Source: Lasiosphaeris hirsuta
Taxonomy: Eukaryota; Ascomycota; Sordariomycetes; Sordariales; Lasiosphaeriaceae
Length of the DNA stretch: 64,000 nucleotides
Direction: 5' to 3'
Assembly: GCA_030549175.1 (NCBI GenBank)
Contig: JAUKUA010000007.1
Location: 3,410,001-3,474,000 of the forward strand
Under the pieces are notes generated by a model, which worked only from the letters and a program-made list of their open reading frames with translations, had not been told where the DNA came from and did not search any database. Numbering within the stretch: position 1 is the first letter of the stretch; each line of letters opens with the position of its first letter. The translations under genes and the position numbers were made by a program. Below, in pieces: positions 55,418 through 64,000 of the stretch.

Positions 55418-57676
55418 CTATCCGGTCAGGGACGTCTTGCCGCCTCCCAAAAATACCTCCCCATCAATCCCGAGTCCCTTGACCTCCTGAACCAGGTCCT
55501 CGACCCCCTCTGAGCCGGCCTCGTGGCAGACCTCTTGAATATCGGTCTCAACGCGGGCTAGCTCCTCGTGCAGCACCCCACACTCGCCCTTGGCGCTCGA
55601 TACGGTCACGAAGCGCTGGTCGATCTCGTAGCGCAGGTCGCGCAGGTGGATGCCGACGTGCTCACGGATGCGAGCGCGGCGGCGGGCCTCGGTAGCGGCG
55701 GCTAGGTGGGCGACGGCGGCGCGGGCGGCTGCGAGTCTGAGCCTGGTAAGTTACAGGAACCCGAAAAAGGAGGGGGGGGGGGGGGGGGGGGGTACGCACT
55801 GGCTCTGCCTCTCGCGGAGTCTGGAGCGGAGCTGGAAATTCTCAGCCTGGAGGCGCCGGTCCTCCTCGGCGAGCTGGGAGATGATGGCGTACGACCGGTG
55901 GATGACGGACTCGGCCTCGGAGCCGGGGATGTCGTCGTAGAGGAAGTCGGGGTGCTCGCGCAGGGCGGCCTGGACCTCCTCGAGCGTGAAGGACTCGCCT
56001 GAGCGGCTCGACGCCGGGATCGAGGGCACGTTGAGCTCGCCGTAGCGCGCGATGCGCAGCGCGCGCCCCGCGTTCGGGTTCATGCGCTCGAAGGCCGCGC
56101 CCTTGGGACCGTCCATGAAGCGGTGCGGCATCACGCCGGGTGCTGTCCACACTGGGGTTGTGTCGGATGGGACGTCGTACTCCTCCGTCAGCTTGGCGCC
56201 GTCGGACTCGCACAGCTGGTCGCGCCGCGGGATGTTGGTGCGGTCGCGCTCCGGCTCGTTGGAGATGGCGGGCGTGTCGGGGCGGCGACGGGGCAGCGTC
56301 TGCGGCGGGGGGGTGTGAGGATGGTTCGGACGGAATGAAAATGAAAAGATACTTACCTTGGAAATCTTTGGCTTCAATTCCTCGTGGGTGTGGCAATGGT
56401 GGGTTCCCTGGGCCCAGTGGGCGAATGTGCAGGGTGATATTCGACCGGTTTCGCGAGGGCCCTCGTCGTCAGAAACAAAGCCGTCGTCGAAGAGAAAGAG
56501 CTCTACGGTCGATGAGAGCGAGTGGATGTGGTCCTCGGGCGTGGGGTGGCGGGGGTGAGGGGAGGTGCGGCTTGAGGTGTCGGGCTTCTCGGCCGAGACG
56601 GTCTCCGCCTCGTCATCGGCATCTTGGATACCATTGGCCTCCTTGTGTTCATTCTGGCCTGCTACCATATTCTTGTCAGTTACTATTTCCATATCCCTTC
56701 GGATAGCCATCTTGATTACCTGTGTTCTCTATGCTCTCGCCAAGAAAGGCGATGGGTCCTCTAAACTCCTGCAGAGACAAAGCACTGGCAGCCCTCTCGA
56801 CCGACTGGACGCGGGATGAACCCGCCTCGCTGCTAGATGGCGAAACAAACAACGGGGGACTCAGCTCGTCATCACTATTATAGGCTGAGGCCCCGTCCAG
56901 AGACTCCACAGATGTGTGCTTGAGATGGCCGACGCTATAGCTAGCCGGCGCACCATCTGCAGCCTCCCCCAGGGCCCGGTATAGCGGGTGGTCCGGGACA
57001 ACAAGGTGCCTCGCATCTTCGGGTCGATCCATGCAAAAGACAGATGCGCGGTCCTCATCGAGTCTCTGCGGGCACCCCATCGACAGACTCATCACGATGT
57101 CCGTGAGCATAGCCCTACATGCCCGAGATTCGGTTAGCAACGCTCGTGGGAGCAGCGAGTAAGGCCTTCCGGAGAGAGACATTCGGATGCGTAGGCCGCC
57201 TAGCCCGACAGACCGGGCAAGAGCGGAGAAGCTCCCGTCGCCGTCCACACGGGACACGGCACCAACCCGCAACGGCCGTATATTCCCCAGCCCACAGGCC
57301 AGACACCTCAACAGAGACAGCAATGCACTCACCGCGACTCTCCCGACGCCATAGCCTCAATCAGCGGCGCCGCCTCCTCCCCGCTCCCAATACTGACGCC
57401 GTGAGGCCCGGAACGCATGGCTACATATGCCATCATCATGTGCGTGGTGAGGGCGATCTTGCGGCCCTCGCCACCTACGTCGGCGGTGCAGCCGGGTATC
57501 GGAACCAACGCGGCCATCTCCCCTTCACTAGCTAGGAACAAACAAAACGTTAGCGGCTTGGCCTGTTTGGTCGAGCAATGAATCACAAACGTACAAAACA
57601 TCTCATGGCTGTCGAAAGACGCCATTGCTCTTCTCACCTGAGGCCGCTCCAGGCTATCCTCGATGGCTTCTTGCAT
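55418..57676 (-). CDS. Unassigned fungal protein with C-terminal coiled coil
   Basis: Not recognised by domain. Exons 57595-57676, 57333-57531, 56720-57114, 56357-56658, 55800-56299, 55418-55742; 600 aa; all joins keep phase. The N-terminus after the first intron reads SSEGEMAALVPIPG, then GRKIALTTHMMMAYVAMRSG and SLSMGCPQRLDEDRASVFCM. The middle is acidic and Ser/Pro-rich. The last 250 residues contain GAAFERMNPNAGRALRIARY, SFTLEEVQAALREHPDF and a coiled coil (RRLQAENFQLRSRLRERQSQ) continuing into Ala/Arg-rich helix. The first intron (57532-57594) is 63 nt and open, so read-through protein is also possible. Intron 5 carries a run of 21 G on the plus strand. An alternative start, MASFDSHEMF, lies 17 codons after the chosen ATG. 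Confidence 0.72.
55772..55792. repeat. 21-bp G homopolymer within intron 5 of the unassigned gene
   Basis: Twenty-one consecutive G on the plus strand (C on the transcribed-sense strand) lie just inside the donor of intron 5. Such a tract is prone to length change and may form a quadruplex on the G strand; effect on splicing is unknown. Confidence 0.85.
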
Positions 57677-58363
57677 CGGCTGATGTGTATTTATGAGCTG
57701 CCGATGTGTTGTCAATAAACAATAATTCAGTCAAACTTGTCGGTTGGATACCAGTGCCAAGAACCGTGAATAGTTCACATGAGGGAAAAGGGAATATAGC
57801 AAATAATAGAAGTGGGGCACATTCGTTACTTAGCGGGAATGTTACTTACCAAAATCTGGTCAGGCTTGGTCGATGGCGGCGTGCTTGTGAAAATAAAAAA
57901 AGGTGTGAGCACTGGTGATGGCCTCGATATTTATGACCTATTGAAATCTATGTGCGAAGCAGAGGAAGTGGGCAGGTGGATCCGTGTTGGGCATGCTCTA
58001 GATTTCCGACCGTCTGATATCGAAGGCACGATCGTAGCCGGTTATGAGGGGACCTATAGATTCAGAGGTCATGCGGCCAGTCCAGCTCCAGGACCGAAAG
58101 CACCAGCTGGGCACTGGGACCCAGATCAGACGAAAGGCACCCACCAGACCCCCAGGAGCAAAACCATTAACTGTCAGTCACTAGGTATTTAGCAATCAGC
58201 AAGGGAATCTTCCCATGTCAGATACTGCCCTTGAAAGAAAACACTACTCGCAACTCCAAGATTGACCCTAACATAGCAAGGCGTCCTCCCATAAACCATG
58301 TCCCTGATGTACTCCATACACTAACCCATCGTGACACCATCCAAATGACCCTCACCTAGACCC
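57677..58363. other. Intergenic: promoter of the unassigned gene and RFC1 3' flank
   Basis: About 690 bp. The open frame 57812-58192 on the plus strand has no recognisable product. No RNA gene was seen. Confidence 0.5.
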
Positions 58364-61300
58364 CTAAGCCTTCTTCGGCCTTCCCCGCGGCTTGCCCGTC
58401 GTGGCCTTTGCCGCCACCTTGCCCTTGGCCTTGGGTACCTTTCCGCTATCGTCCTCGTCATCATCAACATCGGCCTTTGCTGCCTTCTTGGTGGCCTTCT
58501 TGGCAGGCTTGGCCTTCGGCTGCTTAATGTACTTGTCCGTCTTGAGATCCAGCTCGTCATCAACCTCAGCCGACTCTGGAGTCTCGAGGCCATCATCCTC
58601 TTCCTCGATAGCTTCTTCGAGGTCAGGCATCTCCTTGCTCTTGGACTTCGGCGCAATGACATTGCTCGCCTTCATAAAGGGGATCGGATGGGACATGGCA
58701 TTATATCTGCAAAGCGCATTAGCTCCTGTCAAAATCATGAGTGCTTGCTGACTTACGTTCGAGTGAATGCCGACTTGGTCTGGGTGTCAATCTTCACCAG
58801 CTCCTCATCCTGGTACCCAACCCCGAGCTCCTTGATGTAATCGAAATCATCCCGCGTAAGGTAATAGTTGTCCATCAGACTGATGACATCATCAATACAG
58901 TCTCTGCCTTCAACCTCCAGTCGCTTAACGATCTGATACCACAAGACAGGCAGGTACTCCTGGCGAATCTCATTATGATCACCAGAGGACTTGAGCCGCA
59001 TGTGGGAATGGAGTTCACGCACAAACCGGCCCAGCTTCCCGTACTTGCTGTTGTTGCCCAACCAGCTTGTGAAGGTGGGCTGTGCACCAAACTGGCCGGC
59101 AACAAGGCTGGCGGGCTTGACTGTGCTGAAAATGGCGTGTGTAGGCATGAGACTCCACTGTTGCTGAGGGCCATGGATCATACGGTCGACCAAGTCTCCG
59201 TCACTGATACTCTCGGCCGCTTGGTCGATGAGCTCGAGATTCTTGAGCCTATATTCTCTCGGACTGTAGCCCTGGGAGTTCAGTTGGTTGGGCTTCGAAC
59301 GTAAATAGTTCTCCTGGATCATGAGGTAGCTGAACTCGTGGTCGTTGAAGTACAGCTCAATCTTGTCATTCAATGTCGCTTTGCTGGCAGGACCGAACAT
59401 GCCTCCTCCGATTAGCTTTTGGCAAATGTCCCAAGGCTTAAGGACAACATGTTTCTCCCAGGCCTTTGTCATGGCTTTGCTCTGGTCAAAGTCCATCGCG
59501 TTCTGGTCCAACTTTGCGGTAGAAAGCATGTTGATAATCTGCCGGATATCTTTGTTACTGCCTTCAATCAATGCATTGACAACTTGAGGTGGCAGCTGCA
59601 AGCCCTCTCTGTGGCAGATTGTCATGACACGAGACCGGATCTGGTCGACTGTTGGCCGCTGGAACTTGATGTCGAAAGCGACGTGATCAAAGGGCTTCAT
59701 CTTGGGCAGCCGGCGCTCGTTACAGATCAAAATAAGGGGGATGTCGGTCTTCTTGCAAAACTTGGCGAGTGCACCAACACCACCGCGATCACCAGCAGAC
59801 ATGCCGTCGACCTCGTCCATGACAAGAACCATCTTCTTCTTTTCAACGTCAACCTTTTTGCCGTCTCCGGCGAAGTAACCCAACAATGAGGTGTTGTTTA
59901 GAACCTCGGCGACGCCATTCTCAACAAGCTTCTTGCTGCGGGAGTCGCTTGCGTTGCTTTCGAGGACATCGAAGCCTTCCAACTTGGCTGCGAGATGGGC
60001 GGCAGTCGTCTTGCCAATGCCAGGGGGTCCCGAAATGATGATGGCGCGGTACCCGCCCATGCCATCTGCACCTTTCTTTTGGAAGTCGTATTTTCTTGAC
60101 TTAGCCCAGTTCTTGAGCCAAGCTTGGATCCTTTCGACATTGGCTTTATTTCCGCAGATTTGATTGAGGGCCGTCGGGGCGTATTTGGAGGTCCAGAGCT
60201 GGGAGAGGGGCTTGGCTTGCACGGGAGGAGTAACACCACGAGCAGCAGCGGCCATCTTCGCCGCCTTCTCAACCTCGGCCCTGCGAGCTTTCTCTTCTCG
60301 TTCCATCTTCTCGGCTTCTTCGCGGACCTTCTTCTCCTCTTCCTCACGCTTCTGCTTGGCCTTTTCCGCCCCTTTTCCACCGCCGCCATGGGCAGGCATT
60401 GTTTTTATGAGGTAGAACAGACCTTCCTCGTCAATTGTCTTAATGCCGTGTTCCTGTATCTTTCTCAGCTTGCTAGGACCGGCATCGCCACCAAGGACAA
60501 CGAAATCGGTCTTGCTGCTGGGTGCCGTTGTGACCTTGCCGCCGTATCTTTTGACTAGGGCCTGGCCCTCTTCTCGGCTGATGGTCTTGAGCAGCCCAGT
60601 GAAGACGAACGACTTGCCGATCAGGCAGTTGTCTTCACCTTCGGGGATCTCGGCAGCACCGGCCATAGGGGGCGGGCCTGCGTTACCACCACCGGCGCCG
60701 CCTTTCCTCCAGTCGAATTTTGCATCCGGGTCCTTGGGTGGGGCATCCGGCGCCTGGATTGTCGGAAGATTTTTGAGAATATCCTGGATATCATCTGGTT
60801 CGGGTTCTGCCTCCCTCTTCGCTCTGGGGGCACGGGGCTTCGCCGGGGCTGCTTTCTTAGCAGGTTTAACGACCTTGTCTTCGTCCTCGTCGCTATCGGT
60901 GGCAGGAGACTTTCGCTTTTTGGTGGGAGCGGCCTTCTTGGCGACCTTGCTTGGTGCGGGAGCAGGCTCAAAATCATCTTCATCGTCATCATCGATAATC
61001 TTCTTGCCGGCTCGAGAGGCAACTCGCTTAGGCTTGGGCAGAAACTCTTCCTCACTCTCTTCCTCGGCGTAGTCGTCATTCTTTCTCTTCTGGCGGGCTT
61101 TCACATCGGCAATAAAGATATCGTCATTATCGTCATCATCATCCATGAATGCATCCTCGTCATCGTCGTTGTACTTTTGGTAGGCAGTGGTTGATCGTCT
61201 CTTGGCAGGCAAGGCACCCTTCTTCGATTCGACCTCTGGTGTGGGTGCAGTCTTTTTCGAGCGCGGGCTCATACGGACTTCAACGCCAGGGGCAACTTGT

Positions 61301-61795
61301 GTTTTGGAGACAGCCTTTGGGGTCGCCTTGGAGGTCACATTCGATGTTGCCTCGGCTTTGGCTGGCTGGGATTTTGCTGATCCAAAGTACTTGGAGGCCG
61401 AGATTTCTACCCCCTTCACTTCCGCCGGCTCTCTAACATAGGGGGGTTAGTGGGTCATCAATGTTTGCTCCAATACAATGGCATAACTCACGATGCCTTC
61501 TTCCGAGGAGCAGCTTTTGCGGGCTTCTTGACCCTGTTTAATATTAGGCTATGTGTCAAACATGACGGAAGCATTCGGGTGCGACGTACTCGATCACATC
61601 ATCATCCTCATCGCTGTCCACAATGACCTTTCTACCTTCTAAAAGATGTTTAGCATTTCAAATCGATTAGGCAAGCTGGATTGACATACTGGCTCGTCCT
61701 TTCTTGGCTGAAGCGTCCTCCTTTTTGGGTACCGGTTTGGGAGGGGCTGCACTGCTACCTCCCTTGGGACCGAAGAACGAGCGGATGTCGGGCAT
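58364..61795 (-). CDS. rfc1: Replication factor C subunit 1 (large subunit)
   Basis: Large subunit of the clamp loader that places PCNA on DNA during replication and repair. Exons 61690-61795, 61590-61638, 61492-61533, 58757-61432, 58364-58706; 1071 aa. The N-terminus MPDIRSFFGPKGG carries a PCNA-binding-like motif (I-x2-FF). A long Lys/Asp/Glu-rich linker follows, then a BRCT domain (about 335-410: LIGKSFVFTGLLKTISREEG ... KTDFVVLGGDAG), the AAA+ module with Walker A GPPGIGKTTAAH (about 535) and Walker B LVMDEVDG, sensor-type SNKDIRQIINMLSTAKL, the RFC1 C-terminal collar, and an acidic/basic nuclear tail. The three short 5' exons share phase and give a continuous charged linker. ALG11 is divergent, 739 bp away. 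Confidence 0.96.
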
Positions 61796-62534
61796 GATGA
61801 TGCAAGGGTGGATTGTCGGACAAGTCAAGAGGAATTGTTATTAGGAATGCTGGGGAATTGCAGAAAGAGTACGCCTGCTCTGGATGGCACAGGTCTGTTG
61901 CCTCCTTTTCTTTAAAATTCGCTGGGCGGGAGGCCAGGTAACGAGGGGGACAGAAGCCTGGAGTTTTTGTTGGACGACTCGAAAGTCGCTGACGCGAAGG
62001 TAGGTGGGTGACGCGAGTTTGCCCGTTTCTTGGCGTCCTGTCGCGCCTGCGAACGTGACTGCCCGTCGGATTTAATGTGGGGCAGCATCAGCTACAGATT
62101 TTACGCACTTTCAGGGCACAGCTCTTCTTAACGGCAAGGTATTTTTGTCCGAGCTTAATTAAAGTCTTGGCAACGTCCCATGTGGACAAGTGGAGGGGTG
62201 CCGCAGCAGGGACCTACGTCAATGAGCATCGCGTGGTTTCTACGTTCAAGCTAGCCTGTCACAGCTTGTGTCCACTGCGGTCACCCGCTCACTTTAACAC
62301 AGAACAAGACCACAGTTCACCTTCGCTCTTGCAGCTTCCATGTTACTCCAAATCCCTCCTCCTTTTTCGGGAGTAAATTGAAAAGTCCAATCGCATCTGC
62401 AGTGCCAGCCCTTTCGCTTGGCCACGTCTCCCGAAACATTCCTATTCTGCGATCCAGTCGTCCGGTACCTAGCTACTAGGTCCCTGCTCAACCACATAGC
62501 TACTCCTCTGCTTCTGTCTTCAGGCACCTTGTGG
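61796..62534. promoter_or_regulatory. Divergent promoter region of RFC1 and ALG11
   Basis: 739 bp between two start codons. ACGCG (the core of the MluI cell-cycle box family) occurs near 61991 and 62010, of interest because RFC1 is a replication gene, but the matches are short. Confidence 0.45.
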
Positions 62535-64000
62535 ATGACAGAGATGTGCACCGCGCCCTCGGGGCGTAAACCATTTTCCTTCGGCATGGATCCCACAATT
62601 CTCGCCTTCGTCGTCGTGCCCCTGATGGCACTGACGCCCCTCGTTTCGCTCTTCCTGTTTCCCTTGTTATGGCGCACATTGGGGACGGCGCTGGGGTGGT
62701 ATTTGCGCAAGAAGACGGACGGCCGACGAGGTCATATTCTCGAACTTGTGGAGGGAGACGAGAAAAAGTATCAAGAAGGGAGCAAGAAGCACAAGGATAG
62801 CGATGACGAATGGGAGAGCGTTGATCCGTACGCCGTCGGGACCTCCAAGAACGGCGACAAGGCCGAGAAGGAGTGGGATGGAATCGTGGGGTTCTTTCAC
62901 CCATTCTGGTAAGTTTGCCCCTGTCACCCCATTCCGATCATGATGCTAACGGTACAAGTAACGCTGGTGGTGGTGGAGAGAGGGTTCTCTGGGCGGCTAT
63001 ACGAGCTACACAGAGGCGCTGGCCCAAGGCCAAGTGTATTGTATATACAGGAGATCACGACGTCAACAAGGAGGCCATTCTCCATAGAGTAGAGGTGAGC
63101 CTCTTTCTCCCAACTTCGGACCTGTGTAGAAAGTTTGCTGACCCCTGCCCTCTAGACTCGATTCAACATCCACCTGCACCCGCCAACCATCAACTTCCTC
63201 TATTTATCAACACGGAACTGGGTGCTAGCGTCGACATGGCCGCGCTTCACACTTGCCGGGCAATCGATAGGCTCCATAATCATGGCCTGGGACGCATTCT
63301 CCCTCCTTGTCCCGGACATATTTGTTGACACGATGGGTTACGCCTTTTCGCTAGGCCTGTCCAAGTTTCTCTTCCCTGATGTTCCCACTGGAGCTTACGT
63401 GCACTATCCAACAATTTCTACTGACATGCTGGATTCGCTGGACCCTGGTTCCGCTGTGGGTGGTCAGGGGGTAAATGCTGGTAAGGGTGTAGGCGCCAAG
63501 GGCACAGCTAAGAAGACGTACTGGCGTCTCTTTGCTAAGGTATACTCTTGGATGGGTTCATCCGCCGACGTCGTCATGACCAACTCAACTTGGACTCAGG
63601 CGCATATCCGAAAGCTGTGGGGCCCCCTCCGCGGCGCGGCAAGCCCTATTGACGTGGTCTACCCGCCCGTGGCAGTGCGCGAACTGGAGCACGAGGTCGA
63701 GGTCTCAACGGCGAGCGAGAGCCGGCGCGAGAAGGTGTTGCTTTACATTGCGCAGTTCCGACCCGAAAAGAACCACCAGCTCATCCTGCAGGCATTCTCC
63801 GAGTTTCTCAAGACTGGCACCGCCGCTGCGGAGGGCACGCGGCTAGTGTTGATCGGTAGCGTCCGCGATGACCACGACTCCAAGCGGGTGTATAAGTTAC
63901 GACTGCTAGTGAACGAGCTGCACATTGTGGACCGTGTTGAGTTTCACCTTGACGCCACCTGGCCCGAGATCCTTGAGTGGCTGCGCCGTGCCTCGGTCGG
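62535..64000 (+). CDS. alg11: ALG11, GDP-mannose alpha-1,2-mannosyltransferase, cut by right edge
   Basis: ER enzyme that adds the fourth and fifth mannoses to the lipid-linked oligosaccharide on the cytosolic side (GT4). Exons visible: 62535-62908, 62959-63094 and 63156 onward; about 451 residues are present of a usual 500-600. An N-terminal membrane helix (about residues 22-48: [20 protein letters not shown]) precedes [97 protein letters not shown] and the GT-B second-domain start [18 protein letters not shown] 62535 is the first in frame; [10 protein letters not shown] at 62586 is an equally credible start. A Gly/Lys-rich insert ([15 protein letters not shown]) lies between conserved blocks, as is common in fungi. 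Confidence 0.95.

Noticed and set aside
1..64000. CRISPR arrays, bacterial operons, prophage or insertion sequences
   Set aside because: Spliceosomal introns throughout and only eukaryotic gene families; no repeat-spacer pattern or transposase was seen.

Overview
The window is nuclear DNA from a filamentous ascomycete, most likely a sordariomycete. The evidence is GC-rich coding sequence, short introns (about 50-90 nt, GTRNGT donors, CTAAC-like branch sites, YAG acceptors), and a gene set typical of Pezizomycotina: a Dicer-like 2, a Ro-3-type dynactin, an Rgp1, an RRG9 and a fungal mpaB-type oxygenase. The genus cannot be fixed by eye. I support 20 protein-coding genes; two run off the window edges (dynactin p150 on the left, ALG11 on the right). 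I found no tRNA, rRNA, CRISPR array or intact transposon.

Layout. 1-9.7 kb: the large subunit of dynactin (ro-3) and a complete six-exon dcl-2, both on the minus strand. 10.4-14.7 kb: an RCC1-repeat protein with an apparent frameshift, proteasome alpha-2, and a RING-CH membrane ubiquitin ligase. 15.8-25.5 kb: a GT34 mannosyltransferase, sphingosine-phosphate lyase, a mitochondrial PDK-type kinase and an unassigned coiled-coil protein. 26.3-36.1 kb: Rgp1, a WDR62/MAPKBP1-like WD40 protein and RRG9. 36.1-40.7 kb: a 4.6-kb gene-poor interval. 40.7-46 kb: a three-pass membrane protein of DUF6594 type, an mpaB/DUF2236 oxygenase and calcipressin. 48.5-58 kb: mitochondrial PheRS, dicarboxylate carrier, RPB3, mitochondrial GrpE and an unassigned 600-aa protein. 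58.3-64 kb: RFC1 and ALG11.

Most genes are housekeeping and form divergent pairs with short shared promoters: dcl-2/RCC1-like, PSMA2/RING-CH, PDK/coiled-coil, PheRS/DIC1, RPB3/GrpE and RFC1/ALG11. No operon-like logic or biosynthetic cluster is evident. The accessory-looking part is 36.1-44.3 kb (gene-poor stretch, DUF6594 protein, mpaB oxygenase).

The most useful observations are about gene structure: a 5-nt microexon in the dicarboxylate carrier, a helicase P-loop on its own 29-nt exon in dcl-2, two housekeeping genes in which a closer YAG acceptor would create a stop, a 1-nt frame break in the RCC1-like gene, an 11-bp triple repeat of a CAATGGG box in a divergent promoter, and CCTAGG palindromes concentrated in non-coding DNA. 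I saw nothing that amounts to a clearly new biological system. All splice sites were read by eye and checked only for frame continuity.
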